A stretch of DNA of 64,000 nucleotides from Dyadobacter sp. CY261 (GCF_021440085.1 NZ_JAKCPW010000009.1:124001-188000), one strand, 5' to 3'; counted from the first letter of the stretch, positions 25,783 to 35,933 are shown. Notes: a model not told the origin generated them from the letters alone. Numbers and translations are program-made.

Positions 25783-26309
25783 TATTCCGTATTACTCAAC
25801 GCCAGATCGATGTGCGCCAAATGATGCTTTACATGCCACACCGACATGGCCAGCGCTTGCTTCTGATCAAACCAAAACTTACGCGTCGGATGATAGTAAC
25901 GTTTTGCGAGTTGCTCTTCATTCAACGAGGCCGCCAGATAAGCATAACGTGCATGCGTGCCTTCGAAAATGGCTAATGATGACTCAATGGGAACATTCAG
26001 GGAGTCGGGTGTCCCGGCCCATGCATTCATATCAATGAGCGTAACCTCGGTGTAATCCGGCTCGGTAATGGCCTTCTTCATCCGCAGGTAATGCACAAAT
26101 TGCAAATCCGCGACATGATGAATGAGCTGACGGATGTTCCAACTTCCTTCTCGGTAAGTTCTTAACAAATTCTCGTCTGAAAGGCGGGCAACACGATTCC
26201 GGTATTCGGTCGGAATCTCGGCGATGATCCGGATAAACTCGCGAACCTCGTCGTCCGAATAAGTGTCTTTCAGTTCAAATAGTCCAATCGGATAGCGGCG
26301 GTCTGTCAT
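25782..26309 (-). CDS. DinB/YfiT-family putative metal-dependent hydrolase or transferase
   Basis: A 175-residue four-helix-bundle protein of the DinB superfamily. It starts with RRYPIGLFE, as YfiT-like bacillithiol transferases do. Metal-binding histidines are visible in LIHHVADLQ (about 64-72) and HVKHHLAHID (near 160). Such enzymes transfer low-molecular-weight thiols or hydrolyse small molecules; the substrate here is unknown. It starts 2 nt after the YfhO stop. Confidence 0.87.
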   Translation of the reverse strand: MTDRRYPIGLFELKDTYSDDEVREFIRIIAEIPTEYRNRVARLSDENLLRTYREGSWNIRQLIHHVADLQFVHYLRMKKAITEPDYTEVTLIDMNAWAGTPDSLNVPIESSLAIFEGTHARYAYLAASLNEEQLAKRYYHPTRKFWFDQKQALAMSVWHVKHHLAHIDLALSNTE

Positions 26310-26311
26310 CG

Positions 26312-28801
26312 TCAGGCGCTTTTCTTTCTTTTAGATTCAACAAAAACAGCCCCGGCGATCAGCCCGACCAGGAGTAATGAGCTTACCAGGTCAACCTTAT
26401 AGCCCGTTGCCACCGAAACCGGCTCAAAACGGAATTTGACTGTATGCTTACCAGCAGGTATCTGCACTGCACGCAACACATAATTGGCGCGGAGCATGTC
26501 CGCTGGCTTGCCGTCGATCGTTACCTGCCATTCATCCCGGACATTGTAATAGATTTCCGAGAACACAGCGAGACCGTCGCCATTCGAATTTGTTTCATAA
26601 ACCAACTCGTTGGGTTTGTAGGAAATAAGGCTGATCTTGGATGTCGAGTCAGTACCAATTTTGAGTCCGTTCAGTTTCGATGCGAACCGCTGGTCGAGCA
26701 CCGCTTCATTGCGCAGGTTTACCGTCCGCAACGCAGCCATTTCGGCATCCGCATTGGGAACGACTTTGTAGGAATTAACAAACCAAGCGTGCCCATAAGC
26801 CTGCGGGTTTGGCTGAGCGGCTTTATTCCCCTGCTGATCCGGCGTAATGAAGTATTTTGTATTCAACATATTCAAAATCTCCATATTAGGCTTGTCGGAA
26901 TTCAACTGGTTTTCAAATAGCTCCTGGTAACGGCGCATTTTCGCGGCGTGATATCCACCCAGTGATTTGTGGAAATACGATGCGAGCGCGCTGTTAAACG
27001 GTCCTCCCTGCGCAGCTAAGTCATACACGCGGTAATCAGGGTCAGGATCGCGCATAATCTGCTCATCGGCGGGAGAAGGCGTCGTTGGGCCCTGTGCGGC
27101 ATAAGCGCTTACAAAATCTTCGTTGTTGAGGTATCTTTTATCTACCCCAAATAAATCGAAAATAACCAGAGCAAGCATGACGCCATAGAACAATGCGATT
27201 TTGAGTTTATCCTGCACAAAAAACCAAACTAATCCGGCAGCCAGAGCTATAAAGATCAGGCTCCTGATCGCGTCGCTCTTCATAAGGCCCTCACGGTCTT
27301 GTATGACGGAGTTCATAACTTGCTGACCAAATTCCTGATTCTGCACCATTTGCGAAAACTGCTGTGCAAATTGTAAGTCGTTAGTACCCTTGAAGCTAAA
27401 AAACAGCCCTGGTAACAATGCCATAATCAGCATTAAGCCGCCGGTTATAGCCACGGATATCAGGAATGGTTTCTGGAATTCTTTGACCGTTATTTTCCTT
27501 TGAGCGATCGTCGAGAGCGCCAGAACGCCCACAAGCACCATAAGCAGCTGAGCGAGCGAAATCACCATTGTCATCGCCCGAAATTTGTTGAACATCGGGA
27601 AATAGTCAAAAAAGAGATAGTTAATTCCCGACAGACTTTTTCCCAGCGCCCAGATCACATAGAGCAGGATCACGCCCGCTGCCCAGTTTTTCAACGGGTT
27701 TTTAACAATAAACAGCCCTAGAACAAAAAGAAAGAACACGATCGCACCGATGTAATTCGGCCCACCCATGATCGGTTGATCGCCCCAGTAGAGTGGGAGT
27801 TGCTGTACGAAACTCTGCGCTGCCGCGGCGTCAACACCGCGCCCCGTCAACGTTTTATAGGTTTCGGAAGTGTTGGAAACAGGGCCGTAGTTAGCACCGC
27901 CATAGGCATTCGGGATCACCAGCGTGAGCAACTCGCCTATGCCATAGCTGTATGCAAATGCATATTCTTTGTCGAGACCAGTCCCTTTTTTAGCGGCAGC
28001 ATCTTTGCCCGTTGTCACCAGTTCCGATTTGCCGCGGATGGTTTCCTTGGTATAATCATAAGCATTCCAAAGGCGGGTAGTATGCGTTCCGAGCGCTATT
28101 ACGGCAGCTAATGCCAACCCGCCAAGGATCAGCACCAGGTCCTTCGCCATTCCTTTTTTAATATAAGAAACACATTCAACGATCACCAGTATCACTACAC
28201 CAATGCCCAGGTAATAGGTGATTTGCACGTGGTTGGCATATAATTCCAGTGAGAGAAATAATGCGGTAAGTGCTGCTCCAGCCAACCAATTTTTGCGGAA
28301 GGCCAGGATCACACCTGCCAGCACGCCGGGCGCATACATGATCGCCAGCACCTGCGAAATATGGCCAGCTTCCAGGTTAATAACATTGAAACAAGAGAAT
28401 GAAAAGGCTATTGCTCCAATGGCCGACAACCAGCCCCCTGCCCCAAGCACGAGAAAAAGCACATAGGCGCTCACCATGCCGATCAGGAAATAGCTGGCGG
28501 GAGCAGGCAAAATCTTGTTGACACCCTGCCCGATCTTCGTCGGGATACTCGTGGGGTAATCGGCCGCTACCAGGTAAGAAGGCATTCCTCCAAACATGCC
28601 GTTGGTCCACCACGACCATTCGCCCGTTTGCTTGCGATAATCCAGTACCTCCCGCGCAGCTCCTTTCGCCTGGATTTCGTCTGTAGCACTTAACTTTTTG
28701 CCTTCCAGAACAGGTGAAACATAAGCAATGGACAAAATCATAAAGCCGATGACAGCTACCAGATGCGGCCAGAAACGTTGCCAGGAGAACAGATTCTTCA
28801 T
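26312..28801 (-). CDS. YfhO-family large membrane protein
   Basis: An 829-residue polytopic protein with about 12-14 membrane helices and a C-terminal soluble domain (about 735-800, VFSEIYYNVRDEWQVTIDGKPA). That ending is typical of YfhO proteins, which resemble GT-C glycosyltransferases. YfhO of Firmicutes is implicated in glycosylating lipoteichoic acid; Bacteroidota members are uncharacterised. Early acidic residues sit after the first helix (LSATDEIQAKG). It leads the YfhO-YfiT-DUF2905-SGNH operon. A minus-strand TATATTTG at 28936-28943 could be its -7 box. Confidence 0.9.
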   Translation of the reverse strand: MKNLFSWQRFWPHLVAVIGFMILSIAYVSPVLEGKKLSATDEIQAKGAAREVLDYRKQTGEWSWWTNGMFGGMPSYLVAADYPTSIPTKIGQGVNKILPAPASYFLIGMVSAYVLFLVLGAGGWLSAIGAIAFSFSCFNVINLEAGHISQVLAIMYAPGVLAGVILAFRKNWLAGAALTALFLSLELYANHVQITYYLGIGVVILVIVECVSYIKKGMAKDLVLILGGLALAAVIALGTHTTRLWNAYDYTKETIRGKSELVTTGKDAAAKKGTGLDKEYAFAYSYGIGELLTLVIPNAYGGANYGPVSNTSETYKTLTGRGVDAAAAQSFVQQLPLYWGDQPIMGGPNYIGAIVFFLFVLGLFIVKNPLKNWAAGVILLYVIWALGKSLSGINYLFFDYFPMFNKFRAMTMVISLAQLLMVLVGVLALSTIAQRKITVKEFQKPFLISVAITGGLMLIMALLPGLFFSFKGTNDLQFAQQFSQMVQNQEFGQQVMNSVIQDREGLMKSDAIRSLIFIALAAGLVWFFVQDKLKIALFYGVMLALVIFDLFGVDKRYLNNEDFVSAYAAQGPTTPSPADEQIMRDPDPDYRVYDLAAQGGPFNSALASYFHKSLGGYHAAKMRRYQELFENQLNSDKPNMEILNMLNTKYFITPDQQGNKAAQPNPQAYGHAWFVNSYKVVPNADAEMAALRTVNLRNEAVLDQRFASKLNGLKIGTDSTSKISLISYKPNELVYETNSNGDGLAVFSEIYYNVRDEWQVTIDGKPADMLRANYVLRAVQIPAGKHTVKFRFEPVSVATGYKVDLVSSLLLVGLIAGAVFVESKRKKSA

Positions 28802-29121
28802 TTTGATAATTTAAGCTACGGGTTGGTTTCAGGTGAAAGCAAGACCCCCCATGGTCCGCTTTGAATATGACTTTTCAAACAGTAATAGTAGCAACGAAGG
28901 CCGGTTAAGGGATATTAAATTTCCATTAACAGGCGCAAATATAGGAGTATTGGTATATGTTTGAGACGTTAAAAATGATTCTTGTTCGCGCATTTTTTTA
29001 ACATAATTAAGAATCGGGGCATATATTTTAAGAAAATACCGGATAAATTTGCGGAAATTGTGCCTTAAAGGTTCAAATCGAGCTGTACATAGAAAGAATA
29101 GAAGTAACCCGAAATTATTAA
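28802..29121. promoter_or_regulatory. Divergent promoter region of YfhO and pfkA
   Basis: 320 nt without a gene. Two -7 boxes face opposite ways: CAAATATA at 28936-28943 (TATATTTG on the minus strand, for YfhO) and TAAATTTG at 29044-29051 (for pfkA, 71 nt before its ATG). -33 elements are not clear for either. I see no riboswitch. Confidence 0.55.
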
Positions 29122-30096
29122 ATGAAACGAATTGGAGTTTTTACCTCAGGAGGAGATGCCCCTGGTATGAACGCCTGCATCCGGGCGGTAGTACGGGGAG
29201 CATGCTACCATGGTATTGAAGTATTTGGAATAAGAAGAGGATATAGCGGAATGATTGCCGGTGATGTCTACAAAATGGAGTCTCACTCGGTTAGCAATAT
29301 AGTGCAAAGAGGTGGTACGATCCTCAAATCGGCACGAAGCAAGGAATTTATGACACCCGAAGGCCGCAAGAAAGCGTATGACAACTTGCAGGCGTTGGGT
29401 ATTGAAGGGCTTATCGCAATCGGCGGTAACGGTACTTTCACCGGTGCGATGATCTTCGGTAACGAGTACGGCATTCCTACCGTAGGTGCTCCTGGAACCA
29501 TCGATAACGATTTGTACGGAACCGATTACACCATCGGCTTTGACACCGCGGTAAATACCGCATTGGACGCCATTGACCGCATCCGCGATACCGCGAGCTC
29601 ACACGACCGTATCTTCTTTATTGAGGTAATGGGCCGTGACTCAGGGTATATTGCTATCCAATCGGGTATTGCAGGCGGAGCCGAACTCGTAATGGTTCCC
29701 GAAGTATTGACGCCTATTTCACAAGTGGTGGAGACTCTGAAACAGGGTTGGAGCCGCTCCAAATCATCTTCCATTATCATCGTGGCAGAAGGTGACGAGG
29801 AAGGAAGCGCACAGGAAGTTGCCGATAAGATCAAAGTGCAGGTCGACGAGAACGCGGATATCCGGGTAACCACGCTGGGCCATACTCAACGCGGAGGAAC
29901 GCCTTCGGCCTACGACCGCATCCTGGCAAGCCGCCTCGGACTGGGCGCATTGGAAGGCCTCATTGCAGGGCAGAGCAACGTGATGGCCGGCATTATCAAC
30001 AATGAGCTGGTTTATACACCTTTCGAAGACACGATCCGTCTGCCGAAACCAATCAATGAAGACTTGCTGAGAATGGTAAAAATCCTGAGCGTTTAG
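29122..30096 (+). CDS. pfkA: 6-phosphofructokinase
   Basis: A 324-residue phosphofructokinase (fructose 6-phosphate to fructose 1,6-bisphosphate), a key step of glycolysis. Visible: SGGDAPGMNA (10-19), PGTIDND with the catalytic Asp, MGRDSGYIA and GHTQRGGTPSAYDR. The ATP/PPi-determining site reads GGNGT: the Gly at position 104 is that of ATP-dependent enzymes, but the preceding Asp of GGDG is Asn103. Length and alignment match the short bacterial PfkA. It is transcribed alone, convergent with the YdcF gene. Confidence 0.95.
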   Translation: MKRIGVFTSGGDAPGMNACIRAVVRGACYHGIEVFGIRRGYSGMIAGDVYKMESHSVSNIVQRGGTILKSARSKEFMTPEGRKKAYDNLQALGIEGLIAIGGNGTFTGAMIFGNEYGIPTVGAPGTIDNDLYGTDYTIGFDTAVNTALDAIDRIRDTASSHDRIFFIEVMGRDSGYIAIQSGIAGGAELVMVPEVLTPISQVVETLKQGWSRSKSSSIIIVAEGDEEGSAQEVADKIKVQVDENADIRVTTLGHTQRGGTPSAYDRILASRLGLGALEGLIAGQSNVMAGIINNELVYTPFEDTIRLPKPINEDLLRMVKILSV

Positions 30097-30112
30097 TGCG
30101 CTCGGTTACCAT

Positions 30113-30883
30113 TCAGCAGTAACCCATGATTTTGTAAATAGCCAATCCGACCAGTTCGTGCCATAGCACATTGAAATCGTACAACGCGACTGGTTCAGGA
30201 ACGACTTTACGAAAGCTCCATGTACTATAACCTCCGTAATAGTCGGCCGGGAAGGGCTTTGTTTTGATTCCCGCTTTTTCGAAACACCCAACCGACCGGC
30301 GCATGTGGAATGCGGAGGTGATCAGGACGTATTTTCCGCCGGGAAACATTTTGTTGAGGATCCTCGCCGAAAACAGCGCATTCTCGCGCGTGTTCTTCGC
30401 TTTCTCTTCGAACACGATATCACCAGCCGGAACTCCCCATTTTACCAGCAGCGATGCAGCCACTTTTGTCTCTCCTCTTGCGGCAACCATCGCATCGTCA
30501 CTGCTGATCCCAGTTATCAGAATCTTTTTGATTTTCCCTGCCTTATAGAGCAAGAAAGTTTGCAAGACACGGTCCCCGCGATCGCCCATTAATGCATGGT
30601 CGGCTTCCGGCATATCTGTATTGATCAGTCCTCCGGACAGTAGTATACCTACATCGTAAGTTTCTTTGAGATCGCTGATATTCACCAGCGGTGCTTCATA
30701 CAGATTGAGAGCAGTCCGTACCAGAAATGAATTAGACATAAGAAAGAGCAGCAAAATCACCAAACCAATTGTTAGCTTCCGCTTTCGTGCATTTTTAACA
30801 ATGAATGCGTAGATCAACAACAAAAAGAGCATGCTCATAGGCATGATCAGGAAGTCGACGGCTTTGGAGAGAAAATAAAACAT
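30113..30883 (-). CDS. YdcF/ElyC/SanA-family membrane protein (DUF218)
   Basis: A 256-residue protein with two N-terminal membrane helices (about 8-24 and 36-52) and a DUF218 domain. Markers are VGILLSGGLI, LLYKAGKIKKILITG, FEEKAKNTRENALFSARIL and VLITSAFHMRRSV. Relatives ElyC and SanA affect envelope integrity and peptidoglycan or lipid-carrier metabolism in enterobacteria. The exact reaction is unknown. Transcribed alone. Confidence 0.9.
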   Translation of the reverse strand: MFYFLSKAVDFLIMPMSMLFLLLIYAFIVKNARKRKLTIGLVILLLFLMSNSFLVRTALNLYEAPLVNISDLKETYDVGILLSGGLINTDMPEADHALMGDRGDRVLQTFLLYKAGKIKKILITGISSDDAMVAARGETKVAASLLVKWGVPAGDIVFEEKAKNTRENALFSARILNKMFPGGKYVLITSAFHMRRSVGCFEKAGIKTKPFPADYYGGYSTWSFRKVVPEPVALYDFNVLWHELVGLAIYKIMGYC

Positions 30884-30988
30884 TTGGATAAGAACCCGGT
30901 TGATGTTAGCGTTTTGAAGTTAATTTTACGTTGTTCAAGATTTGAAATAATCCAATAAACCGCTTTAAAGCAAACTTTCCATACCCTG

Positions 30989-32395
30989 ATGAGAGATTAT
31001 ACCCGCACTTGCTTGCCGATTTTGCTGATCGTTTTCAGCCTCTTTTCCAAAGCGCACGCGCAAGGCTACCGCATCGAGGCAACCGTTAAGGGAATGCGGG
31101 ATTCGTCGTTCGTAATCGGGCACTACAATCGCAATGCTTCACAGTTTGTTCCCAAAGACACTGCCAGGGCCGACGCCAATGGCAAAATGGTTTTTGAAGG
31201 CAAAACACCGCTTCCGGGAGGTCTATATATGATTCTTTTCCCCGGAAACCAGAAAATGGTCGAACTCATTTACTCGGGCAAGGAAACCAACTTCTCCCTG
31301 GAAGTCGACACCACCGATTTAAACACCTCCATGAAAGTAACCGGCTCCAAAGAAAACGAGCTGTTTTACAACTATCGAAAAGAATTAGCCAGCGGCAGCA
31401 AGGAGATTGAAGCGCTTAGCAAGCAGGCTACTCCGGAAGCACAGGCACGCCTCAAAACAATTCAGGAAGGATTCGGTACCTATCGCAAGAAATTACTGGC
31501 CGACAATGCAGGAAGCTTTACCGCGCAGCTTCTGAAAATGTCGGCAGACCCGGAAATCCCTCAGGCACCTAAATTAGCCAACGGTAAGACCGATTCTACG
31601 TGGGTTTTCAATTACTATAAGGCGCATTATTGGGACGCCTTCGATTTCTCCGACCCGCGGATCGTCAACACGCCCTTCATTGAACCCAAAATGGAGCGTT
31701 ACTTTAAAAATCTCGTCGTGCAGGTTCCCGATTCGATCATTAAGGACGCGGATCTGATGGTTAAGAAAGTTTCGGCGAATAAAGACTTGAAATCCTGGAC
31801 GGTTTTTTACATTACCAATCAATATGAAAACCCCAAAACAGTGGGTACCGAGGCTGTTTGGGTATATATGGCCAATAAATATTACCTCTCAGGTGAAATG
31901 GGCGTTGCCGAGGATGTCAAAAAGCGCGTTGGCGAAAAGGTAGCTACCATGAAGGATTTGCTGGTAAACAAAACCTTCCCGCCGCTGACATTGACAGACC
32001 CCACTGGCAAGAAAGTGAGCGTACAGGCCATCGATGCGAATTACACCGTGCTATTTTTCTTCGCGCCCACCTGTGGGCATTGCAAAGAGGCTTCACCGCT
32101 GCTCAAAGCATTTTATGACAAAAACAAAGCTGAGGGTATCAAGGTAATGGCTATTTCGACCGAGCATAATATCGAAGAATGGAAGACATTTGTTAAAACT
32201 TACCACCTCGAAGAGCTGCTCAATGGTTTCGATGCTTTGAACCAGATCGATTTCAACCGCAAGTTCGACGTAGTAACCACACCGACGATCTACATTCTCG
32301 ATAAAAACAAAAAGATCATCGCGCGTAAAATGCCGGTGGAACAGATCGAAGATTTTTTGAATTACTACAAAAACAAAATGGCCAGAAAACTCTGA
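30989..32395 (+). CDS. TlpA-like thiol-disulfide oxidoreductase with DUF4369 domain
   Basis: A 468-residue exported protein typical of Bacteroidota. A signal peptide ends at KAHAQ, a DUF4369-like beta domain spans about 27-115 and a helical middle domain about 120-310. The C-terminal thioredoxin fold spans about 325-460 with active site CGHC (C362-C365) in FFAPTCGHCKEAS. It probably reduces or isomerises disulfides in the periplasm, as in cytochrome c maturation or oxidative stress. No cytochrome genes are nearby. Confidence 0.92.
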   Translation: MRDYTRTCLPILLIVFSLFSKAHAQGYRIEATVKGMRDSSFVIGHYNRNASQFVPKDTARADANGKMVFEGKTPLPGGLYMILFPGNQKMVELIYSGKETNFSLEVDTTDLNTSMKVTGSKENELFYNYRKELASGSKEIEALSKQATPEAQARLKTIQEGFGTYRKKLLADNAGSFTAQLLKMSADPEIPQAPKLANGKTDSTWVFNYYKAHYWDAFDFSDPRIVNTPFIEPKMERYFKNLVVQVPDSIIKDADLMVKKVSANKDLKSWTVFYITNQYENPKTVGTEAVWVYMANKYYLSGEMGVAEDVKKRVGEKVATMKDLLVNKTFPPLTLTDPTGKKVSVQAIDANYTVLFFFAPTCGHCKEASPLLKAFYDKNKAEGIKVMAISTEHNIEEWKTFVKTYHLEELLNGFDALNQIDFNRKFDVVTTPTIYILDKNKKIIARKMPVEQIEDFLNYYKNKMARKL

Positions 32396-32428
32396 CCATC
32401 CTGCATACCGTTTTGCGAAAGCTGCACC

Positions 32429-33532
32429 CTATAAAAATGCCACGCAAATGGGCGTTTTCACAGCAATGCTCTCATGCTTGAACGTGAACTTGCCCGTTGC
32501 GGCATCCACATCGTAGACCACCAGGTTGTCCGAGGACTGATTGGCGACGATCATGTATTTTCCGGTAGGATCAATGTTGAAATCACGAGGGGTGGCGATG
32601 GATTTGGTTTGCTGGTCGACCATTTCCAGTTCGCCGTTCCCGAGGATCTTGAATGCGCTGATCGAATTATGCCCGCGGTTTGAAACGTAGACAAACTTTC
32701 CGTTGGGATGCAGATGGATCGCGGCACTTGTATTAGTAGGCCCAGAGTAATCGGCGGGGATCGTCGGGTACGTTTTAATGGCCTTAATGACACCCTTTTT
32801 GCCGATCAAACAGGCCGTCACCGTAGCATCGAGCTCGTTGAGCAGAAACAATCGCTTCCCCGACGGATGAATGACCAAATGGCGCGGCCCGGCGCCGGCT
32901 TTGCCTGAGAAAAACGGCTGCGCCTTATTCGGCTCAAGTTTGCCGGAATTTACATCGACCGAGTAGTTCATTACTTTATCACTTCCCAGGTCCGTCACGT
33001 ACACATACTGACCGTCGGGACTGGCTGTCGCAAAATGCGCGTGTGCCTTTTCCTGACGCTTTGCGTTAGGACCTGTGCCAGTATACTGCTCTTTATAAAC
33101 CGGCGCACTCAATTTGCCTCCATCCACGATATTATACGCCGAAAAGCTGCCTCCGCCATAATTCGAAACAAAAGCCATTTTCCCAGTCGAGTGCACAGAA
33201 ACGTGGCATGGCCCTGTGCCTTCGGAAGGCTCGCTATTCAGGAATTTAAGTTTTCGATCGGATCCGATGGCGTAAGCAGAAACCTTGTTGTCAGATGAAA
33301 TTGCGTACAGGTTCTGTTTGTTAGGCGAAATGGCAACATATCCCGGCCCTACCGACCGGTTGATCGTGTCGATCATTGTAATCTGGCCCGAAACGAGATT
33401 CAGTTCACAGCGGGTAATCGAGGAATTAGCCGCCTTGTCCTGCGTGCCCACGTAGAAAGTAATGCTACGGTCCTGGGCCAAAGCTTGCAACCCGACTGAA
33501 ACCAATATAATGGATAAGAGCAGTTTTCTCAT
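32429..33532 (-). CDS. Exported lactonase-family beta-propeller protein
   Basis: A 367-residue seven-bladed propeller of the 6-phosphogluconolactonase (YbhE/Pgl) type: FYVGTQ, GPCHVSVHSTGK, GPRHLVIHPSGKRLFLLNE, and HLHPNGKFVYVSNRGHNSI. It has a signal peptide (MRKLLLSIILV, to ALAQ), so it acts outside the cytoplasm and is unlikely to serve the pentose phosphate pathway. The substrate is an unknown lactone or glycan. The frame opens at 33631, but the ATG at 33532 starts the signal peptide. CAAAGGTA at 33578-33585 (TACCTTTG on this strand) is a candidate -7 box. Confidence 0.9.
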   Translation of the reverse strand: MRKLLLSIILVSVGLQALAQDRSITFYVGTQDKAANSSITRCELNLVSGQITMIDTINRSVGPGYVAISPNKQNLYAISSDNKVSAYAIGSDRKLKFLNSEPSEGTGPCHVSVHSTGKMAFVSNYGGGSFSAYNIVDGGKLSAPVYKEQYTGTGPNAKRQEKAHAHFATASPDGQYVYVTDLGSDKVMNYSVDVNSGKLEPNKAQPFFSGKAGAGPRHLVIHPSGKRLFLLNELDATVTACLIGKKGVIKAIKTYPTIPADYSGPTNTSAAIHLHPNGKFVYVSNRGHNSISAFKILGNGELEMVDQQTKSIATPRDFNIDPTGKYMIVANQSSDNLVVYDVDAATGKFTFKHESIAVKTPICVAFL

Positions 33533-33652
33533 ATGTAAGTTTGGAATGGAACGTGTGAATGCAAGGTAAAGAGCCGGCAAAGGTATTTTTAATGTATGTG
33601 CAGCGGCTTTTCCTTGAATCTTGCAAACCACAGCCAGAATTGTGTAACGGCT

Positions 33653-33664
33653 CCAGCATGCTGG
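33653..33664. promoter_or_regulatory. 12-bp palindrome in the copA promoter region
   Basis: CCAGCATGCTGG is a perfect palindrome five bases upstream of the copA -7 box, where a regulator could overlap the promoter. Confidence 0.4.
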
Positions 33665-33669
33665 GATTT

Positions 33670-33677
33670 TATCTTTG
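33670..33677 (+). promoter_or_regulatory. Candidate -7 box for copA
   Basis: TATCTTTG matches TAnnTTTG and lies 16 nt upstream of the copA ATG, which would give a very short leader. Confidence 0.45.
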
Positions 33678-33693
33678 CATACTAATTTGAAAG

Positions 33694-35925
33694 ATGATGG
33701 AAACTGTCACTGATACAAAAAATATAATACTTCCGGTCACTGGTATGTCGTGTGCGGCATGCGCAGTGAGCGTGGAATCGATGCTCGGCCACACTAAAGG
33801 CGTCGTGAATGCAGGCGTCAACTACGCCAACCAGTCGGTATCCGTCACTTACGACCCCGACCTTGTAGACCTTCCCGAAATGGACCGCGTGCTGCAAAGT
33901 ATCGGCTACGGGCTCATTATTGAAGAAAATGAGGAAGACGCGATCGCCGAACAGGAAAAAATCCAGCTCGAACATTACCAACAACTGAAAAACAAGGCTA
34001 TTTACACCGGAATATTGACGGTACCGGTCGTAATATTGGGTATGTTCCTGATGGATTGGGCCTATGCCAATTACATCATGTTCGCGCTCACAATCCCGGT
34101 TCTGTTTGTTTTGGGGAAGGATTTCTTTGTCAATGCATGGAAGCAAGCCAGCCATCGCAAAGCTAATATGGATACGCTGGTGGCGCTTAGTACCGGGGTC
34201 GCATTTCTTTTCAGCACATTCAACACATTTTATCCGCAATTCTGGCATGAGCGGGGCTTGCATCCACATGTCTACTTCGAAGCTTCGGCTGTTATTATCT
34301 TTTTTATTTTGCTGGGCAAACTGTTGGAAGAACGCGCCAAGTCGAACACCTCGGATGCATTGAAAAAACTGATCGGCCTGCAACCTAAAATTGTAAGAGT
34401 ATATCGCGAAGGCAATGAAATGGAAATTCCGGTGCGCGAAGTGCGGTTAGGCGATGAGGTGATCATCCGCTCAGGTGAAAAAATTCCCGTAGATGGAAAA
34501 GTGGTAAGCGGCAGCTCTTTTGTGGACGAAAGTCTGATGACCGGCGAGCCGCTTCCCGCAGAGAAAAAAGCAGGGGACAATGTGTTTGCCGGAACGATCA
34601 ATCAGACCGGCAGCTTTACATTCACCGCTGAAAAGGTGGGTAAACAAACCGTGCTGGCTCAAATCATCAAAACCGTGCAGGCAGCGCAGGGCAGCAAAGC
34701 CCCGGTACAACGGCTTGCCGACCAGATCGCCGGGATCTTTGTTCCGGTCGTGATCGGTATCGCTATCCTGACATTTGCAACCTGGATCGTATTGGGCTCC
34801 GAAAATGCTTTTACACATGCCATGCTCACGGCAGTATCCGTACTCGTGATCGCCTGTCCATGTGCACTGGGACTGGCTACGCCCACGGCCATGATGGTAG
34901 GTGTAGGAAAAGGGGCTGAAAACAACATTCTGATCCGCGATGCCGAAAGCCTCGAAAAAGCCTACAAAGTGGATGTCGTTATCCTCGACAAAACCGGTAC
35001 GCTTACCGAAGGCCGTCCGGAAGTAACCGACTGGAAATGGGTAACGTCCCTTGAAAATGTGAGCAACCATTTAGCGGCCATAAAGGCCCTCGAAGCGCGT
35101 TCGGAGCATCCGTTGGCTGCTGCTATCGTTCAGTTTATTGTAGATGATAGCAAAGCCGAAGTTTCGGAATTCAAATCATTAACGGGAAGCGGCATAAGAG
35201 GCCTTGTCGATGGCAACGAGTACATCGTCGGGACATTTAAATTCCTTGAAAATGAAGGCATCCAAATCGCAGATGAAATGCAGCCTGCCTACGACGTCCT
35301 CACTACACAGGCCAAAACCGTTATCGGCATTTCCATCAACGGCCAGCACGCAGGGCTTGTGGCCATTGCCGACCAGTTGAAACCGACGTCCCGAGAGGCC
35401 GTCGAAAAATTGCGCGAGCGAGGCATTGAAGTACATATGCTCACTGGTGACAATGCCCAAACCGCCGCGGCCGTTGCGTCGCAAGTTGGGATCGACAGCT
35501 ACCAGGCGGAGGTGAAACCAGACGACAAAATGCAGTTTGTCAAAAATCTCCAAGCCGCAGGCAAAACCGTAGCGATGGTCGGCGACGGCATCAACGATTC
35601 CCAGGCGCTCGCCCAGGCGGATGTGAGCGTAGCCATGGGCAAAGGTTCCGACATTGCCATGGATGTCGCGAAAATGACATTAATTACTTCCGATCTTCTT
35701 GCTTTACCCAAAGCATTGAACCTATCGCACAAAACCGTGATGACCATCAAGCAAAACCTGTTCTGGGCATTCATTTACAACATGATCGGCATCCCCATCG
35801 CCGCCGGTGTGCTCTATCCCATCAATGGATTCCTCCTTGATCCGATGATCGCAGGTGCTGCGATGGCACTGAGTTCGGTTTCGGTGGTGATGAATAGTTT
35901 GAGGTTGAAGCGTGCGCGGTTGTAA
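33694..35925 (+). CDS. copA: Copper-exporting P1B-type ATPase
   Basis: A 743-residue heavy-metal P-type ATPase that pumps Cu(I) out of the cytoplasm. The N-terminal HMA domain carries GMSCAAC (C20, C23). The transmembrane metal site is CPC (C388, C390), the phosphorylated Asp is D432 in DKTGT, the HP dipeptide lies in EARSEHPLAAA, and GDGINDSQALA is the hinge. The C-terminal helices have YN and MSS-type Cu(I) residues (FIYNMIG, ALSSVSVVMNSLRLKR). It heads the copper island but is separated from the rest by a RhuM-Fic gene on the other strand. Confidence 0.96.
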   Translation: MMETVTDTKNIILPVTGMSCAACAVSVESMLGHTKGVVNAGVNYANQSVSVTYDPDLVDLPEMDRVLQSIGYGLIIEENEEDAIAEQEKIQLEHYQQLKNKAIYTGILTVPVVILGMFLMDWAYANYIMFALTIPVLFVLGKDFFVNAWKQASHRKANMDTLVALSTGVAFLFSTFNTFYPQFWHERGLHPHVYFEASAVIIFFILLGKLLEERAKSNTSDALKKLIGLQPKIVRVYREGNEMEIPVREVRLGDEVIIRSGEKIPVDGKVVSGSSFVDESLMTGEPLPAEKKAGDNVFAGTINQTGSFTFTAEKVGKQTVLAQIIKTVQAAQGSKAPVQRLADQIAGIFVPVVIGIAILTFATWIVLGSENAFTHAMLTAVSVLVIACPCALGLATPTAMMVGVGKGAENNILIRDAESLEKAYKVDVVILDKTGTLTEGRPEVTDWKWVTSLENVSNHLAAIKALEARSEHPLAAAIVQFIVDDSKAEVSEFKSLTGSGIRGLVDGNEYIVGTFKFLENEGIQIADEMQPAYDVLTTQAKTVIGISINGQHAGLVAIADQLKPTSREAVEKLRERGIEVHMLTGDNAQTAAAVASQVGIDSYQAEVKPDDKMQFVKNLQAAGKTVAMVGDGINDSQALAQADVSVAMGKGSDIAMDVAKMTLITSDLLALPKALNLSHKTVMTIKQNLFWAFIYNMIGIPIAAGVLYPINGFLLDPMIAGAAMALSSVSVVMNSLRLKRARL

Positions 35926-35933
35926 AAGCTAAT

